Source: Methanococcus maripaludis (GTDB taxonomy: Archaea > AGJL01 > Methanococci > Methanococcales > Methanococcaceae). From it: 64,000 nt of DNA. The notes beneath the pieces are model-generated. The model did not search any database. It was not told the DNA's origin and saw only the letters and a program-made list of their open reading frames with translations. The DNA is taken from contig NZ_JACDUL010000003.1 in the NCBI RefSeq assembly GCF_013760955.1, forward strand, positions 361,264-425,263. Direction: 5' to 3'. Position numbers and translations under genes: made by a program. Shown in pieces: positions 40,601 through 50,252 of this stretch; the stretch's first letter is position 1, and each line of letters starts with the position of its first letter.

Positions 40601-40613
40601 AATTTTATATACC
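40601..40613. promoter_or_regulatory. shared TATA element between divergent genes
   Basis: AATTTTATATACC works as TTTATATA on the plus strand, about 22 bp before the radical SAM ATG. On the minus strand it reads GGTATATAAAATT, about 20 bp before the Shine-Dalgarno of the small protein. No second TATA-like element was seen in the 57-bp gap. Confidence 0.4.
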
Positions 40614-40633
40614 AATCATAATTATTTAAAGTT

Positions 40634-41743
40634 ATGATTGGATTTAGAATGACTTCGAAAAACAAGTACAGCATCTCAAAATTATATCCTTTGGTAGGCG
40701 GGAGTTTATTCAAAGAATTTAGTGAAATAATTGAAAATTTAGATTCTTTAGAGATATTGATATATTCATTTATGAGCATGCAAGAAAAAGAAGTTTTAAA
40801 CGAAATAAACGAATTAAAAAAACTTAAAAAAGATGTTATTTTAATTGCCGGGGGACCTCATCCATCAGGATGCCCGGAAGATACATTAAACATGGGGTTT
40901 GATCACATTATAATTGGTGAAGGGGAAATTTCACTGCCGAACCTTATAAATTCTATAAAATCAGGAAAAAGCCTTGAAAAAATAATTAAGGGAATACCTA
41001 TTGAAAATTTTGATAATTATGAAAAAATATGGCCTCTTGCACCTATAGAAATTACTAGAGGATGCCCATACAACTGCAGATTCTGCCAAACTCCCCAAAT
41101 ATTTGGAAAAAATATAAGGCACAGGAGTATTGAAAGTATCGTAAAAATTGTAAAAACCATGGGGGATATCCGGTTTGTAACTCCAAATGCATTTTCATAC
41201 GGGTCAAAAACAGGTACAAAACCCGATATAGAAAAGCTTGAAAAACTGATGAAAAGTCTATTTGAAATTAAAAAAAGGCTTTTTTTCGGAACTTTTCCAT
41301 CAGAAGTGCGACCTGAATTTGTAACTTTTGAAACACTCGATTTAGTGAATAAATACTGTGATAATAGATATATTCATTTTGGAGCTCAGAGTGGAAGTGA
41401 TGAAGTTTTAAAAAACATTAGAAGGGGACACTTGGTTTCAGATGTTATTAATGCGGTTGAAACCTCTAAAGACTGCGATTTAATTCCAAAAGTTGATTTT
41501 ATATTTGGTTTTCCAAATGAAACAGAAAACCAGAGGAAAGAAACTATTGATTTGATGAAATACATCATAAAAAAGAATGGAAAAGTTCATGCACATTATT
41601 TCATGTCACTTTGCGGAACTTACTTTGAAAATAGTACTCCAGAACCTCTTGAAAAGGAAATTTTGGATACTTTGGGAAAAATGGCAAAAAAAGGACAGAT
41701 AACTGGTTCCTGGGGATACCAATACTCAAAAAATTCAGAATAA
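40634..41743 (+). CDS. B12-binding/radical SAM protein (TIGR04013-like)
   Basis: A 369-residue protein with a short B12-binding-like N-terminal domain (about 1-130; ILIAGGPHPSGCPEDTLNMG, HIIIGEGEISLPNLINSI) and the radical SAM cluster CPYNCRFC near residue 143. The C-terminal YIHFGAQSGSDEVLKNIRRG, IFGFPNETENQRK is typical of MiaB-like radical SAM enzymes. It has the methanogen-only family outline. The substrate is unknown. The mRNA may be leaderless because the TATA box is about 22 bp before the ATG. Confidence 0.82.
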   Translation: MIGFRMTSKNKYSISKLYPLVGGSLFKEFSEIIENLDSLEILIYSFMSMQEKEVLNEINELKKLKKDVILIAGGPHPSGCPEDTLNMGFDHIIIGEGEISLPNLINSIKSGKSLEKIIKGIPIENFDNYEKIWPLAPIEITRGCPYNCRFCQTPQIFGKNIRHRSIESIVKIVKTMGDIRFVTPNAFSYGSKTGTKPDIEKLEKLMKSLFEIKKRLFFGTFPSEVRPEFVTFETLDLVNKYCDNRYIHFGAQSGSDEVLKNIRRGHLVSDVINAVETSKDCDLIPKVDFIFGFPNETENQRKETIDLMKYIIKKNGKVHAHYFMSLCGTYFENSTPEPLEKEILDTLGKMAKKGQITGSWGYQYSKNSE

Positions 41744-41747
41744 AAAA

Positions 41748-42200
41748 TTATTCTTCAAGCATGTAGAATACATAATTTGCTCTTTCTGAAGGGATTTCAT
41801 TCATAAATATGACCGTTCCACTTACTGGGGAATTAACGTACCTCAAATCTCCTTTTTTACTTTTGAGTGTTGCGAGTCGATACCCTTTTAAAACCCGAAA
41901 ACCGAAATCCATTATTGGATAAACTTCGTAACCTTCTGCAACTACGGAAATAAGTTCGGTTCCTGTTTTGAGATAAGTAACTGTGTGTTTGTCAGGATAT
42001 TGAATTAAAACATCTTTTTTTAACTTATTTAAACTTAAATATTTTACTAAATCATCATAAATAACCGTATAAAGAAGCTTGCCGTTTCCAGAATATTCTT
42101 CATTTTCTTCTAAGAAAATTATTATTTTCCCATTATTTTCGATTGCAACACGTTCGCCGTCGTTTAATTCTCCTTCAACGTAAATTTTAGGAATTTTCAT
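41748..42200 (-). CDS. DUF2118 family protein (biotinyl/lipoyl-like C-terminus)
   Basis: A 150-residue protein of a methanogen family I recall as DUF2118. The N-terminal half is beta-rich; the C-terminal half ([20 protein letters not shown], about 118-137) has the GTV turn of a biotinyl/lipoyl-like barrel, without the modified lysine. Converges with the radical SAM gene, with 4 bp between the ends. The function is unknown. Confidence 0.75.
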   Translation of the reverse strand: MKIPKIYVEGELNDGERVAIENNGKIIIFLEENEEYSGNGKLLYTVIYDDLVKYLSLNKLKKDVLIQYPDKHTVTYLKTGTELISVVAEGYEVYPIMDFGFRVLKGYRLATLKSKKGDLRYVNSPVSGTVIFMNEIPSERANYVFYMLEE

Positions 42201-42250
42201 TAAAACACCTTTAAATTTTAAAAAAAGTTAAAATATGCAGTTAAAAGTAA

Positions 42251-43204
42251 TTAGTGAATTCTTTCAATGATAAAATCAGCGATAGTTTCGAGATTCTTTC
42301 TTTTTTCCGCATCAAATATTTTTAAGTAGTGTTTAGCTTCTTCAGTTGCTTTTTTCATTGTGTTTTTTGCGTATTCGATAGAATCTGCTAAAATTTCAAT
42401 TGCTTCGGAAACTTCTTCAGGAGTTGCGTTGTTATTTCCTAAAATCTGCAATAATCTTTCTTTTTTATCTTCTGAAAGGTTTTCCATTGCGTAAATTATC
42501 ATCATTGTCTTTTTACCTTCAACAATATCGCTTCCAACAGGTTTTCCGATTGTTTTTTGATCCCCGATTAAATCTAAAACATCATCTTGAATCTGGAAAG
42601 TCATTCCAATCCTTTTTGCATAATTACAGAGCGCATTCCTTTCTTCAGGAGTACATTCTGCCATGATTGCTCCAATTTCTACAGGAGCCACAATTAAAGC
42701 TCCTGTTTTTTTGGAAATCATGTCAAAATACTCGTCTAAAGTAGGGAACCTTTCTTCAAACTCCATGTCATCAGTCTGCCCTTCGCAGACTTCAACACAT
42801 GCCTTTGAAAGTACCTTTAAAACTTCGTGAGCTTTTTTGCTATCTCCGATATTTGAAAGGGCTTCGAATGCTTTTGCATATAATAAATCCCCGGCTAAAA
42901 TTGCGATTGGTTCACCATAAATAGTGTGAACTGTAGGCATTCCTCTTCTCTGGTCATCGTTATCCATTATATCATCATGAACTAACGTATAATTATGAAT
43001 TAATTCAACAGAAAGTGCTGGTGCCATTATTTCGTTAATATCGTCTTTTTTCAAGAGATATGTTATAATTGAAAGATAAGGCCTTACTCTTTTACCGCCT
43101 GCAAGTAAAAGGTGTTTTGAAGCACTGTAAAGATTAGTATCTTTTTCCATGTATTTTTTGAGTTCAGAATCGATTTTTGACAATATTTCCCTATCAAACA
43201 CCAT
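42251..43204 (-). CDS. idsA: short-chain trans-prenyl diphosphate synthase (GGPP/FPP)
   Basis: Makes farnesyl and geranylgeranyl diphosphate for archaeal ether lipids. A 317-residue protein: the first Asp-rich motif is HDDIMDND (near residue 79), the second DDVLDLIGD (about 212), with GGKRVRPYLS at the substrate pocket. The residues before the first Asp-rich motif decide product length; I did not determine it. It shares its strand and close spacing (13 bp) with RNase J. Confidence 0.94.
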   Translation of the reverse strand: MVFDREILSKIDSELKKYMEKDTNLYSASKHLLLAGGKRVRPYLSIITYLLKKDDINEIMAPALSVELIHNYTLVHDDIMDNDDQRRGMPTVHTIYGEPIAILAGDLLYAKAFEALSNIGDSKKAHEVLKVLSKACVEVCEGQTDDMEFEERFPTLDEYFDMISKKTGALIVAPVEIGAIMAECTPEERNALCNYAKRIGMTFQIQDDVLDLIGDQKTIGKPVGSDIVEGKKTMMIIYAMENLSEDKKERLLQILGNNNATPEEVSEAIEILADSIEYAKNTMKKATEEAKHYLKIFDAEKRKNLETIADFIIERIH

Positions 43205-43217
43205 TATAGCACCTCAA

Positions 43218-44564
43218 TTAAATTACTCTTTCAAATTTCAAACTTTGACCGTTTCTGAGTAAGTGTACATCTTCACCGAGTCTGAATCCTTCTTCTTCAG
43301 CCAATTTAGCATATGCTGACGTTAAATTAAAATCACCGTGAGCAGGTATCAAATGTTCTGGTTGTAACCATCTTAAAATGTCCCTGTGGTCTTCTTTTGC
43401 CGCGTGTCCAGATACGTGAGCCCCCTTAAATAGCCTAACTCCTGCTAATTTTAACCTTGCCTCCAATAAATACCTTTGTGCCGCATTCATTGGGTTTGGA
43501 ATAACGTCTGCAGAAAATACAACCTGATCGTATTTTTCAAATCTAAATGCTGTTTTATTAGTTGCCATTCTTGATAAAACCGCACCTTCTTCACCCTGGT
43601 GTCCTGTAACGACCATGAGGTAGTTTTCTTTTCCATCTTTCATTATCTGGTGGAAAGTTTTGTCTATTGATGAAGGGTCCCAGCAGATTTTTGTTTCTTT
43701 TGGGAATTTAACTAAACCGATGTCTTCTGCAATTCCACAGTATTTTGCCATTGATCTTCCAACAAGTACTGGAATTCTACCCATTTTTGATGCAATATCG
43801 GTAATTGACTTGATTCTTGCAATGTGTGATGAAAATGTGGTAACTACTACTGCATTGTCTTCATTATCCGTTCCAAGAAGGTCGTTTTTCAAAAGATTTG
43901 CGGCAACTCCCTCTGATGCTGTTTTTCCTTCAAAATCGACTCTAGTACTTTCAGAAACCATTGCAATTACGCCCTGTTTTCCAATTCTTTTTAATGCCTT
44001 GTAATCTGGTTTTTCACCAACTACTGGGAAATTATCAAATTTAAAGTCGTTTCCATAAACTACTGCACCGTATGGGGTGTGAAGTACTGCCATTGCAGAG
44101 TCTGGAATACTGTGTGTGATTTTTACAAATTCTAAAGTAATATTTGCTGTTAAATCTAATTTATTTCCATTTTCTAAAGTAATTAATGGATTTCTAACGT
44201 CAAATTTCTTTTCACTTAAAATTTCCCTTTTTACAAGCTCTAAAGTGTATGGAGTTCCGATAATTGGGGCATTGTACCTGTGCGCAAGTTTCGTAATTGC
44301 TCCGATGTGGTCGAGGTGCCCGTGCGTTAAAACAATTGCCTTGACCTCTCCTTCGATATTTTTCATTACTGTGTCATCAGGAATTACGCCCATCTCAATT
44401 AAGTTTAAACTGTGCATTTTTGAGATATCTGTATCCTCGTGAATCATTATCCTGTCGAGTCTTACACCCATATCGAAAATTATGATCTCGCCGTCGATAT
44501 TTACGGCAGTCATATTTCTTCCGACTTCTTCGTATCCACCTATTGCGACTACTTCTAATTGCAA
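43218..44564 (-). CDS. ribonuclease J (archaeal beta-CASP)
   Basis: A 448-residue metallo-beta-lactamase/beta-CASP nuclease of the archaeal RNase J group (5'-3' exonuclease). The metal motif HGHLDH (near residue 80), YGNDFKFDN (about 168), the beta-CASP segment and the C-terminal SGHAAKEDHRDILRWLQPEH/PAHGD are present. The start is TTG (44564) after GTGAT. It is upstream of idsA and likely in one operon with it. Confidence 0.93.
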   Translation of the reverse strand: MQLEVVAIGGYEEVGRNMTAVNIDGEIIIFDMGVRLDRIMIHEDTDISKMHSLNLIEMGVIPDDTVMKNIEGEVKAIVLTHGHLDHIGAITKLAHRYNAPIIGTPYTLELVKREILSEKKFDVRNPLITLENGNKLDLTANITLEFVKITHSIPDSAMAVLHTPYGAVVYGNDFKFDNFPVVGEKPDYKALKRIGKQGVIAMVSESTRVDFEGKTASEGVAANLLKNDLLGTDNEDNAVVVTTFSSHIARIKSITDIASKMGRIPVLVGRSMAKYCGIAEDIGLVKFPKETKICWDPSSIDKTFHQIMKDGKENYLMVVTGHQGEEGAVLSRMATNKTAFRFEKYDQVVFSADVIPNPMNAAQRYLLEARLKLAGVRLFKGAHVSGHAAKEDHRDILRWLQPEHLIPAHGDFNLTSAYAKLAEEEGFRLGEDVHLLRNGQSLKFERVI

Positions 44565-44636
44565 ATTATCACGTCCTTTTTTTAAATACCTGAATAAATA
44601 AGATTGAAAAAATTCCGATGGATAATATTTAAATTA

Positions 44637-45704
44637 TTAAATCTGATCCTTCCAATTCTTTAAATCGCCTTTTAAAACATATCTGGCAGATTTTAGTTCG
44701 TTTAGATTACTACTACCTGTTAAAAACATTGTAGTCTTTAATTCTTTAATCATTCTTTCAAGCACAGCTGTAACAGCTTCTGAAGACTTTAAGGCTGCTT
44801 TTAAAATTGGCAAAGCAGTTCCACAGCAGTTTGCACCGATTGTAATTGATTTTGCGATATCGATTCCAGTCCTTATTCCGCCTGTTGCAATTATGGGTCC
44901 TGAAAAGACTGAGTTTACTTCCAGAATTGATGCTGCAGTTGGAATTCCCCAGTTAAAATACTGGTTTGAAAAATTCTTCTGCTCTTCATCTTTTATCCTG
45001 TAAAGCTCTACAGCAGCCCATGAAGTTCCGCCACTTCCGCCAATATCTATCGCATCAAAGCCTATTTCTTTTAAAAAAATGGCGTCTTTTTTTGAAAATC
45101 CTTCGCCAACCTGTTTTGCGATAAATGGGATTTTTCCATGTATTTTATTGTACTTTGAAATTATTTCTTTTAAAATATTAAGTCCTTTGAAGTTTACATC
45201 GCCTTCTGGCTGTATTGCTTCTTGTAGTGGATTGAAATGAATTGCCATTGCATCTGCATCAATCATTTCTACAGACTTTGAAATAATTTCTTCGTCCCAT
45301 GAATCTTCCACAAAGTTAACTGCCCCGAGATTTCCTATTATTAATGAGGAAGTGTGATCCCGCACAACAGAATAGGTGTCTTCAAGGTAGCTTTTTGATA
45401 TAGCTGCCCGTTGTGAGCCTACACCCATACCCAAATTTAGTTCCTCGACAGCAATAGCAATATTTTTATTGACTTCCTTTGCTTTGGGATGTCCACCAGT
45501 TATTGCTGCCACAATTAACGGAGCATTTAATTTTTTTCCAAAAATTTCGATAGATGTATCGATATCGTCTAAATCGCAGTTTGATATACCGCTGTGAATT
45601 AATTCAACGTCCTCAAGAAGGGTTCCTTTTTTATACTCCACATCACAGTGGTCGCATACAATAAGGTGTTCCAACTTTCTATATTCAATGCTATTATTAT
45701 TCAC
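44637..45704 (-). CDS. fni: isopentenyl-diphosphate delta-isomerase type 2 (FMN)
   Basis: Interconverts IPP and DMAPP using FMN. 355 residues with RKLEHL at the start, ITGGHPKAKEVN, MGVGSQRAAI, AIHFNPLQEAIQPEGDVNFKG (a known type 2 signature), and DIGGSGGTSWAAVE. It begins at GTG 45704, following AGGTGG. It is divergent from gar1 and part of the isoprenoid group with idsA and hmgA. Confidence 0.95.
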   Translation of the reverse strand: MNNNSIEYRKLEHLIVCDHCDVEYKKGTLLEDVELIHSGISNCDLDDIDTSIEIFGKKLNAPLIVAAITGGHPKAKEVNKNIAIAVEELNLGMGVGSQRAAISKSYLEDTYSVVRDHTSSLIIGNLGAVNFVEDSWDEEIISKSVEMIDADAMAIHFNPLQEAIQPEGDVNFKGLNILKEIISKYNKIHGKIPFIAKQVGEGFSKKDAIFLKEIGFDAIDIGGSGGTSWAAVELYRIKDEEQKNFSNQYFNWGIPTAASILEVNSVFSGPIIATGGIRTGIDIAKSITIGANCCGTALPILKAALKSSEAVTAVLERMIKELKTTMFLTGSSNLNELKSARYVLKGDLKNWKDQI

Positions 45705-46191
45705 GAATAACCACCTATATATTATTATCTAAAGTCCGAAAAATTACAGTTATTAAAACAAGGTAAGTAAATAATAAAAAGCTTTTCCAGATGTAAAAAA
45801 TAAAAAAAGAATCTCGAATTTTTACTTTGTTTTTTAATAGATTTAAATTTTGCCTGTTTTTAAAGTTTGGTGTAAAAAAATTGTTAAAAAAACATATCTT
45901 ATGTCGCACTAAATTTATCTTATTTATTAAATACTTTTGGGTTATTTATGATTCCTATTGCTAAAATGCTAGGGCTTTTGTACATGGTATATAAATCTAT
46001 CGATAATTTCATTATATATACCGTTTTCAGTTCCATTTTGTTCTTAGAATTGCAATCCTATTTCGTAAATCATATATATACTTTTCGAAATATATAAATA
46101 GTATCGTGCGGAAACTATATATGAATCGATTTTATTGTTGAATATTCATAATTTTCAATATACTCTAATCATTCGATTTGGGGGAATTTCG
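45705..46191. promoter_or_regulatory. divergent promoter region between fni and gar1
   Basis: These 487 bp hold no credible gene. Plus-strand TATA-like elements are at about 46012-46022, 46071-46082 and 46090-46100; the last (ATATATAAATAG) is the probable gar1-tfb promoter or close to it. A minus-strand TATA-like element near 45977-45986 could serve fni, though it is far from the start. The region from 45780 is very AT-rich. Confidence 0.4.
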
Positions 46192-46473
46192 TTGGAAAAA
46201 ATAAAAATACTGCACAGAACTCCAAAAGGAAAAATAATTGGGCGTGTTAAAAAACAGCCCCGTTTTAATTCACTTGTTGGAATAAAAATTAAAGATAGAA
46301 TTAAAAAGATCGGTAAAATTTACGATGTATTTGGACCTGTTGAAGAGCCTTACATAAAAATAATCCCCTACAGTGAAGAGGATGCAGAAAAAACCCTTGA
46401 ATCCGATTATGTTTTTGTTATGAATGAACAACCTAGAAAACAATCTCAAACCCGTAAAAAAGGAAAAAGATAA
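46192..46473 (+). CDS. gar1: H/ACA RNP subunit Gar1
   Basis: A 93-residue Gar1-like core barrel (ILHRTPKGKIIGRVKKQPRF, IKIGKIYDVFGPVEEPYIKI) with a basic tail (KQSQTRKKGKR). It helps Cbf5/Nop10/L7Ae H/ACA RNPs to make pseudouridine in rRNA. The start is TTG 46192 after TTGGGGGAA at 46178-46186; the upstream 19 codons of the frame lie before that site. gar1-tfb is a known archaeal arrangement. Confidence 0.9.
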   Translation: MEKIKILHRTPKGKIIGRVKKQPRFNSLVGIKIKDRIKKIGKIYDVFGPVEEPYIKIIPYSEEDAEKTLESDYVFVMNEQPRKQSQTRKKGKR

Positions 46474-46491
46474 CTTTAAGACGGTGTTACC

Positions 46492-47511
46492 ATGAAAGTC
46501 GAATCTGTTACAAAAGAAGAAACTAAAAAGCCTGAAAGAAAGATTAAACTAGCTATCGCAAAGCCTGAAGACTATTCAAATAAGAATGTAATTTTAGAAA
46601 AGGAAGAAGAATTAATTTGTCCTGTCTGCGGTAGTAAAAATATTATTAAAGACTATGAAAGGGCTGAAATTGTTTGTGAAATGTGTGGGTGTGTTTTACA
46701 ACAAAATTTATTCGATGTAGGTCCTGAATGGAGAGCTTTCGACCACGAACAGCGTGTGAAAAGAAGCAGAGTAGGGGCCCCAATGACATATACAATCCAC
46801 GATAAAGGTTTATCAACCGTTATCGACTGGAGAAATAAAGATAGCTACGGAAAAGATATTTCTGCAGATAAAAGAGCTCAATTGTACAGATTAAGAAAAT
46901 GGCAGAGAAGGATTAGGGTTTCTGATGCATCTGAAAGAAATTTAGCATTTGCTCTTTCTGAACTTGATAGAATCGCATCAAAATTGGGCCTTCCAAGAAA
47001 CGTTAGAGAAAATGCCGCAGTTCTCTACAGGGGCGCTGTAGAAAAAGGGCTGATCAGAGGAAGAAGTATTGAAGGTGTTGCTGCTGCTGCACTTTACGCT
47101 GCTTGTAGAAGATGTAAAGTTCCAAGAACTCTAGATGAGATTGCAGAAGTCTCGAGAGTAGATAGAAAAGAAATCGGAAGGACTTATAGATTTATTTCAA
47201 GAGAATTAAATATCAGGCTTGCTCCAACAAATCCCGTAGATTACGTTCCCAGATTTGCTTCAGAATTAAAACTTCCAGGTGAAGTAGAATCAAAAGCAAT
47301 ATCAATACTTCAGAAAGCAGGGGAAAAGGGTCTTACCAGCGGTAGGGGTCCTACAGGGGTTGCCGCTGCTGCAATTTATATTGCAAGTGTTTTACAAGGA
47401 ACTAGAAGAACCCAAAGAGAAGTTGCGGACGTTGCAGGCGTTACTGAAGTTACACTTAGAAACAGATACAAAGAGTTAACAGAACATTTAGATATCGATG
47501 TAACATTGTAA
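46492..47511 (+). CDS. tfb: transcription initiation factor IIB
   Basis: A 339-residue TFB. N-terminal zinc ribbon CPVCGSKN...CEMCG (about residues 43-65), B-reader and linker segment ([19 protein letters not shown]), and two cyclin folds (about 145-235 and 240-335; [20 protein letters not shown] and [20 protein letters not shown]). It binds TBP-BRE and recruits polymerase. It is 18 bp after gar1 and 9 bp before the pilus ATPase gene. Confidence 0.97.
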   Translation: MKVESVTKEETKKPERKIKLAIAKPEDYSNKNVILEKEEELICPVCGSKNIIKDYERAEIVCEMCGCVLQQNLFDVGPEWRAFDHEQRVKRSRVGAPMTYTIHDKGLSTVIDWRNKDSYGKDISADKRAQLYRLRKWQRRIRVSDASERNLAFALSELDRIASKLGLPRNVRENAAVLYRGAVEKGLIRGRSIEGVAAAALYAACRRCKVPRTLDEIAEVSRVDRKEIGRTYRFISRELNIRLAPTNPVDYVPRFASELKLPGEVESKAISILQKAGEKGLTSGRGPTGVAAAAIYIASVLQGTRRTQREVADVAGVTEVTLRNRYKELTEHLDIDVTL

Positions 47512-47520
47512 GGTGATTAT

Positions 47521-49179
47521 ATGGGGCTTTTTGACAGAATTCAGACTAAAGATTCCAAACCCGCCATCGCTAAAAAAACTAATGTTTCTGAAAATGTGTC
47601 TAAACCCTCAAATCTATTTGATAAATCTGAAGATATCGAAAAAGAAAAACCAGAGATTAAAGTTGGATTTTCAGTAACTGATAAGGTAAAAAAACAGCCT
47701 GTTGAAAATTTTAATAGGGACTCTAAGGGATCCATAATTGATAAATACTTTGTAAAAGTTGATGATATCGATTTTGATGTGATTATCGAAAAAGAAGATG
47801 GAATTACGAAATACAAAATCCCGGAAATCACCCTAATGAACACAGCGCTTGCAAAACTTTCAGATTTAGATATTAAAACAATAAAAGCGGAACTTTCAGA
47901 ATCAACCCTTCAAAAATTAGGTCAGATTCAAGGGTATCTTAAAAACTATTCGGACAAAAATAACTTACACTTAAGAGATATTGAAATACTCCACTTATCG
48001 CATTATTTTTATTTAATAATTGGAAAATTAGGACTTTTAGAAATTCCATTGAATGACGGTAACTTGGAAGAAGTAATGGTAAATGGGATTGAATTACCTG
48101 TATTTGTATTCCACAGAAAATATCAGATGTGTGAAACGAATATTCGACTTGATAGGCATGAAGCGACAAGGGTTGTTGAAAGTATTGCATATCTTGCAGG
48201 AAGAAGTATTGATTCGAGAACTCCAATGCTAGATGCATTTTTACCTGATGGAAGCAGGGTTAATGCCACCATGGGTGATGTTACTTTAAGAGGAAATACC
48301 ATTACAATCCGTAAATTCAGTGAAGACCCGTTAACCATTGTTGATTTGATTAATTATGGAACTTTCGATCTAGAACTTGCCGCATTTCTTTGGCAGGCTG
48401 TCGAAGGATACTTTGGTGCAAAACCTGCAAACACCCTTATTGTTGGGGGAACGGGTTCGGGTAAAACAACGACTTTAAACGTAGTTTCTATGTTTTCAAT
48501 GTATACTGACAGGATTGTAACTATCGAAGATACTCCAGAGTTGCAGGTTCCACTAACACACCTGATAAAAATGATTACAAGACCGGGAAGGCCAGGAGTT
48601 CAGGGTTATGAAATCACGATGGATGATTTAATTAAGAACTCTTTAAGGATGAGACCAGATAGGATCTTTGTAGGGGAAGTTAGGGGTAGTGAAGCCCATT
48701 CATTACTTGTTGCAATGAACACAGGACACGATGGATGTTCTGGAACTCTGCACGCAAACAGCGCTGATGAAGCAATTATAAGGTTAGTAAACCCTCCAAT
48801 GAACGTTCCAAAAGTTATGATGTCGTCTATTGATTTTATCATAAACCAGCAGCGTATCAAACGTAATAAAAAAACTGTTAGAAGGATCCTCGGTGTTGTC
48901 GAAATCGGTGGAAGCGGGGAAAATATTACAAAAACCGAACTTTTCAAATACGATGGTATAAGCGACAGTGTTGTAAAAACGGGAATCTGTATGTGGGAAG
49001 AAGATGCTTGCCAGATTGCAGGTATTACTCGAGACGAATTAATGGACGATAGAATCAATAGAAAGAAAGTACTAAAATATATGGTGAACAATAATATTAG
49101 TGATATTAGAAAAGTTGGCGACATAATTAAACAATATCAGGAAAATCCAGAAAATGTTTTAAAACATATACTGGAATGA
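47521..49179 (+). CDS. epdL: type IV pilus assembly ATPase (GspE/FlaI-like, EpdL)
   Basis: A 552-residue secretion ATPase. Walker A GGTGSGKTT near residue 310, Asp box IVTIEDTPELQVP, Walker B region SLRMRPDRIFVGEVRGSEA and His-box HDGCSGTLHANSADEA are visible. About 90 N-terminal residues are variable and charged. It powers pilin polymerisation with the two membrane proteins that follow. I recall this trio as epdL, epdJ, epdK in M. maripaludis; the names are from memory. Confidence 0.9.
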   Translation: MGLFDRIQTKDSKPAIAKKTNVSENVSKPSNLFDKSEDIEKEKPEIKVGFSVTDKVKKQPVENFNRDSKGSIIDKYFVKVDDIDFDVIIEKEDGITKYKIPEITLMNTALAKLSDLDIKTIKAELSESTLQKLGQIQGYLKNYSDKNNLHLRDIEILHLSHYFYLIIGKLGLLEIPLNDGNLEEVMVNGIELPVFVFHRKYQMCETNIRLDRHEATRVVESIAYLAGRSIDSRTPMLDAFLPDGSRVNATMGDVTLRGNTITIRKFSEDPLTIVDLINYGTFDLELAAFLWQAVEGYFGAKPANTLIVGGTGSGKTTTLNVVSMFSMYTDRIVTIEDTPELQVPLTHLIKMITRPGRPGVQGYEITMDDLIKNSLRMRPDRIFVGEVRGSEAHSLLVAMNTGHDGCSGTLHANSADEAIIRLVNPPMNVPKVMMSSIDFIINQQRIKRNKKTVRRILGVVEIGGSGENITKTELFKYDGISDSVVKTGICMWEEDACQIAGITRDELMDDRINRKKVLKYMVNNNISDIRKVGDIIKQYQENPENVLKHILE

Positions 49180-49190
49180 TTGTGGTTTAG

Positions 49191-50248
49191 ATGAAAGTAA
49201 AAACTGAAAAAAAACAGGGTCTTTTTGATAAACTCGCCAGTATGTTAAAAGGAGTTAAATCTCCGAGGAAAAAAAAGGTAACAAGGGTCGGAAGGTCCGA
49301 ATATTTAAAAAAAATTTTTGAAAGAAAAACAGAGATCACACCAGAAGATGAAATTTTAGAGTTTTATGAGCCATATATTGATGAAACTCCCGAAGTAAGT
49401 ATTGATTTAGACGATTTACTTTTTGAAGAAGGTAAATTTGGTGCAATTGGAGGATATTCCAGATCATTTTCATACTGGGTTACAAATACCTCATTTTTAC
49501 CATCTAAGAGAGATTACCAGTATGCAGGTATTGCTGACGAGCGAGTTTATTTCTTAAAGATGATGATTGCAGCAATTAGTACGGTTGTTTTGTTCATAAT
49601 TTACGGAGTATTAACAGGCAATATCTTTTCAGGAGTATCGAATGGAATACTTTTAGCAGTCATTGTTGTTGTTGGTAGCATATTTTATCCAAAATTAAAA
49701 CTAACTTTATTTAGGGGCGAAATTAAAATCCAAGTGTTGATGAGTATCCTGCACCTTATTTCGATGTTAAATTCTGGTGCTTCGGTTCAGGAAGCCATAA
49801 AAAACATTGCAAACAACCAGAATATGGGATTACCTCTTTTGAATTTAGAAGTATTATAAAAGATATTAATCAGGGCGGTTATAACTTCGTAGAAGCGCTT
49901 GAAAGAGCCAAGATTAGAACAAAAATATTTTTGATGAGACAGCTTTATGATCAGTTGATTCTTGCGGCAAATAAAGGTGGAACGCAGCTTTTACTTGAAA
50001 ATTTATATAACGAGATAGTTAGGGAATCTTTATCAAAAATAGACAGTTCAAAATTCCAGATATCAAATTTAGGAAACCTTATATTCGGTATTGGTTTAAT
50101 CATTCCATTTTCAGGCATGATACAATCAGCATTGGGTGCTCAGCAGGGTTTTGATGGCATTATAAATGCCATTGATCTTGTAATGGGAAAAATAGGTCTA
50201 ATGTCAACAATTATATTTACCATCTTTATTAAAATGAAGATTGAGTGA
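49191..50248 (+). pseudogene. epdJ: pilus assembly membrane protein (TadC/GspF-like, EpdJ), one-base frameshift
   Basis: The first reading frame runs from ATG 49191 to TAA 49859 (222 residues). The second frame carries the rest to 50248 and continues the protein without gap. Frame 2 reads FEFRSIIKDINQGGYNFVEA directly downstream. Inserting one T in AATATGGG (49821-49828, near codon 211) would restore NYGITSFEF. The joined product is about 352 residues with an N-terminal basic region, two TM segments near 120-165, and the GspF/TadC signature. A one-base deletion or a sequencing error fits best. Its neighbours epdL and epdK are intact. Pilus assembly may be defective if the lesion is real. Confidence 0.8.
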
Positions 50249-50252
50249 AATT

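Noticed and set aside
49821..49860. Programmed frameshift in epdJ
   Set aside because: There is no slippery heptamer or adjacent strong stem at the junction; a simple one-base loss explains the sequence better.
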